Shown: piece by piece, positions 17,523 to 26,426 of the stretch
Position numbering within the stretch: position 1 is the stretch's first letter
Layout of the letters: the number at the start of each line of letters is the position of its first letter
From: Sphingorhabdus sp. 109
Lineage (GTDB): Bacteria; Pseudomonadota; Alphaproteobacteria; Sphingomonadales; Sphingomonadaceae
NCBI RefSeq assembly: GCF_902506555.1
Contig: NZ_LR732707.1
Span: forward strand, 3,460,422 to 3,524,421
Direction: 5' to 3'
DNA: 64,000 nt
Notes under the pieces: model-generated
The model's database searches: none
Seen by the model: the letters and a program-made list of their open reading frames with translations, nothing else
Told to the model about the DNA's origin: nothing
Made by a program: the position numbers and the translations under genes

Positions 17523-17658
17523 AATTCATCTCCATCTTGCATCGAATCGGATGAGAACATAAATAGAACATACAGCTGTAGGAAAGCGTTTTCTTACGTG
17601 TTGAAGAGGGGAGGCTGCCGGGAAGGGGAGAACTGGCGCAGATGCAAGGAACTCCTCG
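17523..17658. promoter_or_regulatory. Divergent slt/primase intergenic region (right copy)
   Basis: Spacer between the truncated transglycosylase gene and the intact primase gene. It is nearly identical to 689-824 (four differences seen). It includes the purine-rich leader at 17,603-17,636 and AAGGA before the primase ATG. Its conservation above that of the adjacent coding sequence suggests a constrained control region. Confidence 0.65.
17603..17636 (+). promoter_or_regulatory. Purine-rich leader motif (primase)
   Basis: Reads GAAGAGGGGAGGCTGCCGGG and ends AGAACTGG, 22 bases before the primase start. It belongs to the family of leaders also seen at 18,588, 22,974, 26,359, 29,758 and 49,483, of which it is the most diverged member; a copy lies at 769-802. 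Confidence 0.5.
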
Positions 17659-18567
17659 ATGTCCCGTAACGTCCTAACTAATCCCACGTCATCCCTCGAG
17701 AATACCGCCAGACAGATTTGTGAAAAATTTTCAGGCTATTGGAAAAATAGCAAAGGAATGTGCTGCTGCCCGGCACATGATGACAATACCCCATCGCTTG
17801 GAGTTAGCATCGGCCGGAATGCGATTCTTTTTCACTGTTTCGCGGGATGTCCGCAGAAAGACGTGCTTGCGGGACTTGAGCGCCAAGGTGTGCCCGCACG
17901 CAGTCTGTTCAGCGGGAGCTCCGTTTCAATTCCCGCAGCAAACCCCAAAGAGATAAAACCAAGCGCCAATGCACAGCGGCTCTGGCGGCAGGCTCAGCGC
18001 CTGCAGGGAAGCATAGCCCGGACTTATCTCCAAAAGCGCCTGATTAGTATTACTTCCCCAGAATTGCGCTTCCTCGAACGCACGCCGCTTCGCCCCAAAG
18101 GCCATGTCCGCTTTTTACCGGCAATGCTGGCAGCGGTGCGCACAGACGCTGAAATCATGGCCATTCACCGCACTTTCCTGCTTGCCGATGGTTCAGGCCA
18201 GGCCGATTTCATAAAACCCAAACGCGCGCTGGGATCCCTCGGCACCGGGGCCGTGCGCCTTTTTCCACCCAAAAATGGAGTTCTGGGATTAGCGGAAGGC
18301 ACAGAAAGCGCCATGTCCGCGACGCAGCTTACCGGCATTCCGACCTGGGCGACGCTGGGCAATGAGCGTTTCGGGATCGTTACCATCCCGGAAAGCGTGA
18401 AGCGGCTTTATCTCTTCGTGGATCATGACGCTGGCGGCGACCTTGCCGAAGCCAAGGCCCGTGAACATTTTCAGATGCCCGACCGGTCGATTATAGCGCG
18501 CCGACCCGGTCAGCGCGGCGATGACTGGAATAACGAATTGTTTCGAGCAATCGCAGCTTCCACTTAA
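17659..18567 (+). CDS. Toprim-domain DNA primase-like protein
   Basis: 302 residues. The N-terminal part has a CHC2-type zinc motif (CCCPAHDDNTPSLGV, then FHCFAGC), a middle DUF7146-like region, and a C-terminal toprim domain with the Glu in GLAEGTESAMSA and the Asp pair in LFVDHDAGGDLAEAKAREHF. Such proteins prime lagging-strand synthesis of plasmid DNA after conjugative entry. On related plasmids it stands, as here, just before a strawberry-notch helicase gene and a ParB-like gene. Confidence 0.87.
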   Translation: MSRNVLTNPTSSLENTARQICEKFSGYWKNSKGMCCCPAHDDNTPSLGVSIGRNAILFHCFAGCPQKDVLAGLERQGVPARSLFSGSSVSIPAANPKEIKPSANAQRLWRQAQRLQGSIARTYLQKRLISITSPELRFLERTPLRPKGHVRFLPAMLAAVRTDAEIMAIHRTFLLADGSGQADFIKPKRALGSLGTGAVRLFPPKNGVLGLAEGTESAMSATQLTGIPTWATLGNERFGIVTIPESVKRLYLFVDHDAGGDLAEAKAREHFQMPDRSIIARRPGQRGDDWNNELFRAIAAST

Positions 18568-18587
18568 CCCGGTCCACCCGTGACCCA

Positions 18588-18612
18588 GAGGAAAGGGGGC
18601 TTTTCCCTGATT
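18588..18612 (+). promoter_or_regulatory. Purine-rich leader motif (helicase gene)
   Basis: GAGGAAAGGGGGCTTTTCCC, 53 bases before the ATG at 18,666. It can fold as AGGG/CCCT around GGCTTTT. Member of the recurring leader family. Confidence 0.55.
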
Positions 18613-18665
18613 ATGCACGAGATGGCCGTCTGAGGTCTGTCCGTGCCTAACGGAGGAAAACCATC

Positions 18666-21600
18666 ATGACTCTACAAAACGCACAGTTGCAACTTGACGA
18701 TACACAGGATCTGGCCAGCGAAATAATAATCAAGGCCGCTCAGGAAATAACAGGTCGCCTCGGAACAGGTTCCCAAGTCACACGAAAAGACATCAACGCT
18801 ATTTTCGAAACCCTCACCGGAAGCAGCGATGCGACCGATGGCTGGTCGGTAAAAATGACTGGCTGTGCCATCGAGCTGGCAGAGCTAATATGGCTTCGCG
18901 AACATTCCGGTATTTCACTCAATTCCGATTTTGCTGAAGTCGACAAATGCTTCATGGCCCTTGAGCAAGTTCTTCCGCCACAACATAACCGGCATGATGA
19001 CCAGATTGCCCTCCAGCAATTTTCGACCCCTACCCGGCTTGCCTGGGCGATGGCTTTGGCAGCGGGCATTTCGCGCGACGATATCGTGCTCGAGCCATCT
19101 GCCGGAACGGGAATTCTCGCCATTTGGCCGCATCTTGTCGGCGCGAAGCTGATCCTCAATGAGATTGATGACCTGCGTAGTGCTTGTCTAAGCGAGCTGT
19201 TTCCGGGCGCTGTGCTCTCCTCACACGATGGCGAGCTGATCAATGAGTTGCTTCCATCCCGCCACAATCCAAATCTCGTGCTTATGAACCCGCCATTTGC
19301 GTGTAGCGCCGAACGCGGAAAAGATGGTCGCTCGGCTCTGCGGCACTTGCGTTCTGCATGGCGGCGTATGGCAGTTGGCGGCCGGCTTGTGGCGATCATG
19401 CCCGAGGGATTCAGCGCCGCCAAATTTGCCAAAAGCGAACCGGCACCATGTGCACTGCGCCTTGATGTGCGCATCATACGATCTTTTACACGCCGGGGAA
19501 CCGGCATCACCGTGCGTCTTGTTGTCATCGACAAAATTGCTGCCGAACAATGCGCAGCGCCAATCGACATCGCTGATTTTGAGGGTTTGTACGACGCCTG
19601 CTGCGCTTTGCCCGAGCGCGCCGCCTCAAAATCCACTGCGCAAACTTCCAGACCCAAAGCAAACCCACTCGCGCTTGTGTCGAGCTACCGTTCCAAACGC
19701 CCGGTCGCGCAAGTTTCAAAATCCTCACCAGACATGCAAATATTCGAAAAGCTCATCTTTGAAGTTCTCGACGATGCGGCACCAACGCCGGAGCAAAAAG
19801 GCATTTATCTAGCCTACCGGCCAAGCCGGATAACAATCGAAAATGCTCCTGTTCACCCGACACCGCTGGTGGAATCGGTGGCGATGGGGTCTGTTGCTGC
19901 ACCAATCCCGCAGCACCAGCCGGTGGTTCCAGCTGACTGGCGGGAGAAACAGCTACTTTCCGATGCCCAGTGCGAAACGCTTATTTATGCAGTGAATGCC
20001 TTCGCCCGCGATTTGCCCGGAACTTACAGGCCAATCAACGAAGGCTCCGGGCTGGAACCGTCCGAAGAGGGTTTTCGCTACCGTACGGGCTTCTTTCTCG
20101 GAGACGGTACCGGAGCGGGCAAGGGTCGTGAGATTGCCAGCGTTATCATGGACAGATGGCTGCAGGGCCATTGCCGCCATATCTGGGTCACCAAGAACGA
20201 AACCTTGCTCGAGGACGCCCGCCGGGACTGGTCAGCCCTTGGCGGCCTGCCGCTCGATATCCAGTCGCTTTCGAGTTGGAAACTGGGAAGGTCGGTTTCA
20301 ATGTCAGGCGGGATTTTATTCGTCACTTATCCAACGCTGCGTTCGGGCCGGATGGATACGACAAGGCTCGCTCAAATATTGGAATGGGCAGGGGACGAAT
20401 TTGACGGCGTCATCGCTTTTGACGAAGCCCATGCAATGGCGAATGCACTGGGAGGAACAGGAAGCCGAGGCAAGGTCAGAGGATCGGAGCAAGGCATCGC
20501 TGGTCTGCGGCTCCAAAATCTTTTGCCCCGAGCGCGGATAATATATGCATCGGCAACCGGTGCATCCGATATTGCAAATCTTGGCTATGCGGCGCGCCTT
20601 GGGCTCTGGGGGCCGGAAACCGCCTTTCCAAATTATGATAAGTTTCTATGCGATATCCGCGCCGGCGGCATATCTGCGATGGAACTGGTCGTGCGCGATC
20701 TTAAATCCCAAGGGCTTTATCTGGCCCGCGCCTTGTCCTTTGCGGGCGTTGAATATGAACTTCTCGAGCATGAACTTACCACAGAGCAGATATCGGTCTA
20801 CGATAGTTATGCCGAGGCTTGGGCGATTATTCACAAAAATCTCGAGGCGGCCCTCGAAGCTACGCGGATCGTTGATGAGGATAGCGGCGATACGCTTAAC
20901 CGAAATGCAAAAGCAGCGGCGCTTTCGATATTCGAGGGAACCAAGCAGCGTTTCTTCGCGCAGCTGCTGCTATCGATGAAACTTCCCAGCCTGCTCCCAG
21001 CGATCGAACAGGCATTGGAAGACAGACATTCCGCCGTTGTGCAGCTTGTCTCGACCGCCGAGGCCATGCTCAACCGCAGACTTGCCGATCTCAGCGCCGA
21101 AGAACGCGAACAGCTCGATATCGACCTGTCGCCGCGCGAATATGTGATTGATTATCTGGCCAAAAGTTTTCCGGTCCGTTTGATGCAGGTGTTCCGCGAT
21201 GATGACGGCAACTTGCGATCAGAGCCTATGTCCACTTCTGAAGGCCATCCGGTGCTTTGCCCGCGCGCCGTTCAGGCGAGAGACGCGATGATCGAAAAGC
21301 TTTGTGCGCTTCCGCCCATTTGGGCGGCGCTTGATGCGGTAATCGAACGTTTTGGAACAGACCATGTTGCCGAAGTGACGGGCCGGACCCGCAGGCTTGT
21401 CAATGGCAGCGACGGACGTCAACGCCTTGAACGCCGTACGGCGCGGTCGAATTTAGTCGAAGCTCAGAGTTTCATGGACGGCGAGAAGCGCGTGCTGGTA
21501 TTTTCTGATGCGGGCGGGACAGGCCGGTCCTATCATGCCGATCTGGACGTACAAAACCAGCAGCGCCGCGTGCATTTCCTTCTCGAACCGGGATGGCGGG

Positions 21601-22913
21601 CAGACAATGCCATACAAGGACTTGGCCGCACCAACCGCACCAACCAGGCATCCGCGCCGCTCTTTCGGCCCGTAACCACTGACGTCAAAGGCGAACGGCG
21701 GTTTATCTCCACGATCGCCCGGCGGCTCGATAGCCTTGGCGCATTGACCCGCGGCCAAAGGCAGACCGGCGGGCAAAACCTGTTTAATCCGGCTGATAAT
21801 CTTGAAAGCGAATATGCTCGCGACGCGCTCACTAGCTGGTTCCACCTGCTCTATGCAGGTAAATTGGATGCCGTATCACTGGACCGTTTTCAGGATGTCA
21901 CGGGCCTTAAGCTTGAAACACCCGATGGTGATCTGGCTGAAAAACTGCCAACCATCCAGCGCTGGCTAAACCGGATACTCGCGCTGCCCATCGCTTTGCA
22001 GAATGCAATATTTGATGAATATCTCTCGCTGATTGAAGCCCGCGTGGAAGCAGCGCGCGAAGCGGGAACCTTGGATCTCGGCGTTGAAACGATTGCGGTT
22101 GATACATTTGAAATTATGTCGGACAAGCTGCTCCGAACGGACAGCGTCTCTGGGGCAACCACGCATCTTGTGACGTTGAAAACACAGCGCCCGCTCAAAC
22201 CGCTTCGCTTCAAGCGGCTTTACAAGCTTTACGATTTCAGCCTGCCGCAAGTTCAATTATTACGCAATGCGCGCTCCGGGGGTGTCGCCCTTTCTGTTCC
22301 GACCCGGCGTATGATCACCGATGAGGGAGAGACGATCGAACGTCGCCGGCTGATCAGGCCGCTAAAAACGGTAAACTGGACACTCGAAGCTTTGTCGGAA
22401 AGTCTCTGGGAGCGGGTTGATTTCAAAATCTTTCGAAAAGGCTGGTTGGAGGAGGAAGAACAAGCGGCGTCCGAAACGGCCCATGAACGCGTTCATCTTG
22501 CCACCGGATTGCTACTGCCAGTTTGGAATAAAATTCCAGGAGAGTTTGTCCGTGTCACCCGTATTGCTGCGAGCGACGGGTGTTCGATCATTGGCCGCGA
22601 AATTTCCGAACTCGATATGGCTGATCTCGCACGGGCCTTTGGTCTCGATCTTGATCAGACAATCAATCCCTCCCGGATTGCGGAAATGGTGATGCAAAGC
22701 GGCAAGCCGTTTTCAGTTCAATGCCATGATGACCTTATGGCCAAACGCTCACTGGTCAATGGCAGCCAGCGACTGGAACTGACGGGCTTTTCAGCCGAGC
22801 GTCTCAACTGGTATAAATCCAAAGGCTGTTTCACCGAGATTATCCGCTACCGCACGCGTCTATTCGTGCCGGTCAATGAAGCAGCGCAGATACTGGAAAA
22901 ACTGGCGACCTAA
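18666..22913 (+). CDS. Methyltransferase-like/strawberry-notch helicase fusion
   Basis: 1,415 residues, an unusually long plasmid protein. Residues about 115-260 form a Rossmann methyltransferase-like domain with EPSAGTGIL (143-151) and NPPF (208-211), the N6-adenine type motif IV. An SF2 helicase follows: GDGTGAGKGRE (from 479), DEAHAM (586) and a C-terminal strawberry-notch helicase region with LVFSDAGGTGRSYHADL and IQGLGRTNRTNQ, which contributes the arginine finger. Strawberry-notch-like proteins of this size are a backbone marker of alphaproteobacterial conjugative plasmids. The role is not established; suggestions include protection of incoming DNA and anti-restriction. It lies between the primase and ParB-like genes in the same direction. 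Confidence 0.85.
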   Translation: MTLQNAQLQLDDTQDLASEIIIKAAQEITGRLGTGSQVTRKDINAIFETLTGSSDATDGWSVKMTGCAIELAELIWLREHSGISLNSDFAEVDKCFMALEQVLPPQHNRHDDQIALQQFSTPTRLAWAMALAAGISRDDIVLEPSAGTGILAIWPHLVGAKLILNEIDDLRSACLSELFPGAVLSSHDGELINELLPSRHNPNLVLMNPPFACSAERGKDGRSALRHLRSAWRRMAVGGRLVAIMPEGFSAAKFAKSEPAPCALRLDVRIIRSFTRRGTGITVRLVVIDKIAAEQCAAPIDIADFEGLYDACCALPERAASKSTAQTSRPKANPLALVSSYRSKRPVAQVSKSSPDMQIFEKLIFEVLDDAAPTPEQKGIYLAYRPSRITIENAPVHPTPLVESVAMGSVAAPIPQHQPVVPADWREKQLLSDAQCETLIYAVNAFARDLPGTYRPINEGSGLEPSEEGFRYRTGFFLGDGTGAGKGREIASVIMDRWLQGHCRHIWVTKNETLLEDARRDWSALGGLPLDIQSLSSWKLGRSVSMSGGILFVTYPTLRSGRMDTTRLAQILEWAGDEFDGVIAFDEAHAMANALGGTGSRGKVRGSEQGIAGLRLQNLLPRARIIYASATGASDIANLGYAARLGLWGPETAFPNYDKFLCDIRAGGISAMELVVRDLKSQGLYLARALSFAGVEYELLEHELTTEQISVYDSYAEAWAIIHKNLEAALEATRIVDEDSGDTLNRNAKAAALSIFEGTKQRFFAQLLLSMKLPSLLPAIEQALEDRHSAVVQLVSTAEAMLNRRLADLSAEEREQLDIDLSPREYVIDYLAKSFPVRLMQVFRDDDGNLRSEPMSTSEGHPVLCPRAVQARDAMIEKLCALPPIWAALDAVIERFGTDHVAEVTGRTRRLVNGSDGRQRLERRTARSNLVEAQSFMDGEKRVLVFSDAGGTGRSYHADLDVQNQQRRVHFLLEPGWRADNAIQGLGRTNRTNQASAPLFRPVTTDVKGERRFISTIARRLDSLGALTRGQRQTGGQNLFNPADNLESEYARDALTSWFHLLYAGKLDAVSLDRFQDVTGLKLETPDGDLAEKLPTIQRWLNRILALPIALQNAIFDEYLSLIEARVEAAREAGTLDLGVETIAVDTFEIMSDKLLRTDSVSGATTHLVTLKTQRPLKPLRFKRLYKLYDFSLPQVQLLRNARSGGVALSVPTRRMITDEGETIERRRLIRPLKTVNWTLEALSESLWERVDFKIFRKGWLEEEEQAASETAHERVHLATGLLLPVWNKIPGEFVRVTRIAASDGCSIIGREISELDMADLARAFGLDLDQTINPSRIAEMVMQSGKPFSVQCHDDLMAKRSLVNGSQRLELTGFSAERLNWYKSKGCFTEIIRYRTRLFVPVNEAAQILEKLAT

Positions 22914-22973
22914 GTGCTGCCGCTCTCCCCCAATTTCAAACCACCAGAAAGCGAACGCGTGATCCCTAGCAAT

Positions 22974-23007
22974 GAGAGGGGAGGAGGCTTGGCTCTTTTG
23001 AACCCGG
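22974..23007 (+). promoter_or_regulatory. Purine-rich leader motif (parB-like gene)
   Basis: Begins GAGAGGGGAGGAGGCTTGGC and ends TGAACCCGG, 52 bases before the ATG at 23,060. It shares GGCTTGG and the GAACC tail with the leaders at 26,359 and 49,483. Confidence 0.6.
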
Positions 23008-23059
23008 TTTTGGCGATGGTCGCAGAAAATCGTTGGTTCGTTTCTTCAGGAGTTATAAA

Positions 23060-25039
23060 ATGTTCAAATCTATTCCACTCAACAAGCTCGTTGAATCCAA
23101 GAAAAATGTCCGCAAGCGGTCTGATCCCGCAACCGATGCATGGCTGAAGGCGGACATTGCAGCGCGTGGATTGTTACAAAATCTGGTCGTTAACGCGATT
23201 GCTCGGGGCAAATTTGAGGTCACGGCAGGTGGCCGGCGTCTCAAACAGTTGAAGGCTCTTGCCAAGGACAAGGCGATTAAGAAAAACGAGCCGATTACAT
23301 GCCTCGTTAAAAACGGCGAAGCACATGAGATCCGCGAAATCAGTCTGGCCGAGAATTTCCAACGCGTAAAACTCAACCCTGCCGATGAAGCCGAAGCGTT
23401 TCAAGATATTGTGAACGATGGCGCCAGTGTTGAAGACGTCGCCATTCGCTTTGGTCAGACGGTTCGCTTTGTCGAAGGGCGTTTGCGGCTCGCCAAGCTC
23501 GCACCAGTGGTTTTTGAGGCTTTGGCAAGCGGCGACATCACGCTTGATATTGCGAAAGCTTACGGCGCAACCTCGGATGTCGAACGCCAGGCACAGATAT
23601 TCGAGGAAGTGTCGGGAGGATATTACAGCGTAAATTCCGACAGCATCCGGCGCATGGTTCTGGACGCCTGTGTCCGGGCTAGCGATCCCCGTGCCGTTCT
23701 GGTCGGACGCGATGCTTATCTTGAGGCAGGCGGCAAAATCGACCGGGAACTCTTCGATGATGATGACAGTGAAAGCTGGGTTGACGTTGCTCTTCTTGAA
23801 CGTCTCGCCGCTGAGAAAATGGAATGGCGGGCCGATGAGGTCAAAGACCAGTATGGTCTTGCCTGGGTAAAGCCAACGCTCGACTGTTATGTCTCGCATG
23901 ATCTCGTCGAGGGCTTGAACCGGCTTCCTACAGAGTTTGAACCGCTTAGCGATGAAGCAATCGCGCGTCTGTCTGAATTGGAAATCGAATATGATGGTGA
24001 AGCCGTCATACTCGAAAATGAGGACAGTAGCGAAGATGATGTGTTCGCAGCCGAGAAACGCGTGTCGGAAATCGAACAGGAAATGCGCGCGCTCAACAAT
24101 CGCAAGCCAATTCTGGCCGACGTGCTTCGCAGCGAAGCGGGCGCTTTTCTGGCGCTTGGCAATGACGGAGTACCGACATTGGTTCCGCAATATTATACGG
24201 ACAAGGTTGATGCCCCTATCGAAGATGAAGGCGTCGAACTGGTCGAGGAAGGCGAGCCCGCCAAACCCAAGCGTGCAGCTCTTTCCAAACGACTGGTCGA
24301 TGAACTGGCGATGCAGAGGCGCGATATTTTGTCGCTTCATGTGGCAAGCGATCCGGCGCTCGCGCTCGACTTTATGATCTTCACGCTTGCTGACGCTGAA
24401 AGTCATGATTGGCAGGCTCAGGAGGCATCGACGCTCAAGGGCCCCGTAGCACATGGTCCGGCGCATAATTTTGAGGCAAAGGACGCACCAGCAAGTGCAG
24501 CATTGGCGGAATTGCGCGGGTCTCTGGATGAAAGCTGGAAAGCAGGCACCACCGATGTTGAGCGTTTCATGGCATTTCGGGAGCTAAGCGATGACGCGCG
24601 CAGCGCCTGGCTCGGCCATGTCGTGTCGCGAACGCTCGTTGCAAGCCTGAATGTTGAAGGCGACCGGCAAGTCTCACTGCACGATTATCTGGGCGGTATC
24701 TTGGAAATCGATATGGCGGCTTGGTGGCGTCCGACTGCGGCCAATTATTTTGACCGTGTACCCAAGGCCAAAACGCTTGGCGGCATGCAAGAGGTTGGCG
24801 GTCTGGAACTTTCAAACCGCTACGGCGCATCCAAAAAGGCCGATCTTGCAGCAACGGCCGAGCGTATCTTCTCCGGAAACTTCATTGCTGAGGCTGAAGT
24901 CAAACAAGCTGCTGCGCGGTGGGTTCCCGATGCGATGCGCTTTGCTGATTTGTCTGCGGCTGATGAAGTTTTGGAAGATGAAGCTTCGGAAGCCGGCGCA
25001 TCAGAAGATATTCCAGAGATAGCCGACAAGGCTGCCTGA
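23060..25039 (+). CDS. ParB/RepB/Spo0J-domain protein, long form
   Basis: 659 residues when started at the ATG at 23,060, which has AGGAG behind it; a frame-open ATG nine codons earlier lacks such a site. The N-terminal ParB domain has TAGGRRLKQLKAL, ISLAENFQRVKLNPADEAEA and an HTH (SVEDVAIRFGQTVRFVEGRL). The rest, about 400 residues, is acidic and ends with GASEDIPEIADKAA. True partition ParB proteins are about half this length. No ParA is present next to it, so a role in plasmid gene control or DNA processing is as likely as segregation. Confidence 0.82.
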   Translation: MFKSIPLNKLVESKKNVRKRSDPATDAWLKADIAARGLLQNLVVNAIARGKFEVTAGGRRLKQLKALAKDKAIKKNEPITCLVKNGEAHEIREISLAENFQRVKLNPADEAEAFQDIVNDGASVEDVAIRFGQTVRFVEGRLRLAKLAPVVFEALASGDITLDIAKAYGATSDVERQAQIFEEVSGGYYSVNSDSIRRMVLDACVRASDPRAVLVGRDAYLEAGGKIDRELFDDDDSESWVDVALLERLAAEKMEWRADEVKDQYGLAWVKPTLDCYVSHDLVEGLNRLPTEFEPLSDEAIARLSELEIEYDGEAVILENEDSSEDDVFAAEKRVSEIEQEMRALNNRKPILADVLRSEAGAFLALGNDGVPTLVPQYYTDKVDAPIEDEGVELVEEGEPAKPKRAALSKRLVDELAMQRRDILSLHVASDPALALDFMIFTLADAESHDWQAQEASTLKGPVAHGPAHNFEAKDAPASAALAELRGSLDESWKAGTTDVERFMAFRELSDDARSAWLGHVVSRTLVASLNVEGDRQVSLHDYLGGILEIDMAAWWRPTAANYFDRVPKAKTLGGMQEVGGLELSNRYGASKKADLAATAERIFSGNFIAEAEVKQAAARWVPDAMRFADLSAADEVLEDEASEAGASEDIPEIADKAA

Positions 25040-25068
25040 TCCTCCTCCTGACAGGTGGTCTTCTGGCT

Positions 25069-25105
25069 GAAGCGGCTTGCCTTTTTAAGGCAAGCCGCTT
25101 CTTTT
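25069..25105 (+). terminator. Rho-independent terminator after parB-like gene
   Basis: A perfect 15-bp stem (25,069-25,083 with 25,087-25,101) with a very small loop is followed by TTTTC. It closes the primase-helicase-ParB run and faces the convergent ATPase gene that ends at 25,130. Confidence 0.85.
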
Positions 25106-25129
25106 CATCAAAATCATGGCAGTAGGCGG

Positions 25130-26296
25130 TTACCGGATCGCGGCCAGTTGACCGGCAACTTCCGGGAGTGATGCAATTTCAATGTCCTCAGAATGGGGAT
25201 AGCTTTCGGAACCTGGATATATCACAAGCTTCCGGTCCGGCTGTATGTCATCGCAGGCATTATAAAAGCCTCTTTCCAATTTTGGCGTCAAGCTTCGCTT
25301 GATCTCAATCGCCCACCGTTTGCCTGTGGGCAGCGTCAGAAGGAGATCGATTTCTGCTCCTGCCGATGTCCTGTAAAAATTAGCCAGCGTAGCTTCAGGT
25401 GCGGCAGCGATCAGGCTTTCGATGACAAATCCTTCCCAGCTGGCTCCGGCGACCGGATGGCCAAGCAGGGCTTCGAGATTGTCTATGCCCAGTAGCGCGT
25501 GAACAATGCCGCTATCACGTACATAAACACGCGGAGATTTGACCAGTCTTTTGCCGGTATTATTGTGCCAGGGTTCAAGACGACGAACGAGCAACAGATC
25601 AACCATCAAGTCAAGATAGGAGGCAACCGTCTTTCCATCGACCCCCAGTGATCTTGCGAAATCGGCAGCGTTTAATAGGCCGGACTGATGATGTGCGAGC
25701 ATGACCCAGAAACGTCTGAGTGTTTCAGCGGCAATTCTCGGCCCCAATTGCGGGATGTCCCGCTCCAGATAGCTGCGGATAAAATCCCTGCGCCAGCGCA
25801 TGCTCGTCTGATTGCTTTTGGCAAGGTAACTGTCCGGGAATCCACCCCTTACCCAAAGTTCATTCAAGTCACCTGAATCGATTTCAAGAGGGTCAAGTGG
25901 CCGCATTTCCAGATAGGAGATGCGGCCCGCCAGACTTTCGCCCGACTGGCGCATCAGGTCCAGAGATGCTGATCCTAACAGGAGGAACCGGCCCGTTCTC
26001 CTTCCCTTTTTACGACCTTTGTCAATCAATCCGCGCAAGTTCTGGAAAAGGTCCGGAACACGGTGAACTTCATCGAGGATTACAAGCTTGTCTTCATGGT
26101 TACCAAGATAAAGCTCCGGTTCTCTAATTCGGGATCGGTCAGCATCCGATTCCAGATCGAGATAGAGGGAAGGACCGCTTTCACCAATTTCCTGCGCTAG
26201 AGTCGTTTTACCCACCTGACGCGGCCCCAGCAAGGCAACTGCGGGGCTTTCAGCCAGTCTTTCAAGCAAAATATCGTGAATTCGGCGGTCAATCAT
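25130..26296 (-). CDS. AAA ATPase with DUF4143 domain
   Basis: 388 residues from the ATG at 26,296 (MIDRRIHDILLERL); the longer open frame upstream overlaps the leader of the opposite gene and does not look coding. Walker A is GPRQVGKTTLA, Walker B LVILDEVHRVPDL. The C-terminal DUF4143 part contains a PD-(D/E)XK-like patch (AEIDLLLTLPTGKRWAIEIKR). Such ATPases are widespread solitary genes of uncertain function. The orientation opposes all neighbouring backbone genes, so it may be a separate acquisition. Confidence 0.85.
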   Translation of the reverse strand: MIDRRIHDILLERLAESPAVALLGPRQVGKTTLAQEIGESGPSLYLDLESDADRSRIREPELYLGNHEDKLVILDEVHRVPDLFQNLRGLIDKGRKKGRRTGRFLLLGSASLDLMRQSGESLAGRISYLEMRPLDPLEIDSGDLNELWVRGGFPDSYLAKSNQTSMRWRRDFIRSYLERDIPQLGPRIAAETLRRFWVMLAHHQSGLLNAADFARSLGVDGKTVASYLDLMVDLLLVRRLEPWHNNTGKRLVKSPRVYVRDSGIVHALLGIDNLEALLGHPVAGASWEGFVIESLIAAAPEATLANFYRTSAGAEIDLLLTLPTGKRWAIEIKRSLTPKLERGFYNACDDIQPDRKLVIYPGSESYPHSEDIEIASLPEVAGQLAAIR

Positions 26297-26358
26297 CCTT
26301 GTATTTATGGAGTAGAGTTCCAGAATTGCAAGATATATTGAGAGCCTGACTTCCGAAT

Positions 26359-26394
26359 GAGAGAGGATAGGGGGCTTGGGCCTGTCTGATCCAG
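26359..26394 (+). promoter_or_regulatory. Purine-rich leader motif (ardC-like gene)
   Basis: Begins GAGAGAGGATAGGGGGCTTG and ends TGATCCAG, 32 bases before the ATG at 26,427. AGG and CCT can pair around GGGCTTGGG. Confidence 0.6.
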
Positions 26395-26426
26395 TAATTT
26401 CGCTGGAGATATTCAGGAGAAAACAC

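Noticed and set aside
23174-24466. A 430-residue open frame on the minus strand opposite the ParB-like gene
   Set aside because: It is the antisense shadow of a clearly coding frame with a ParB domain; its translation shows no domain and odd composition.
23060-25039. Reading the ParB-like protein as a classical partition protein with a parS site nearby
   Set aside because: No ParA gene or clear parS cluster is next to it and the protein is about twice the usual size.
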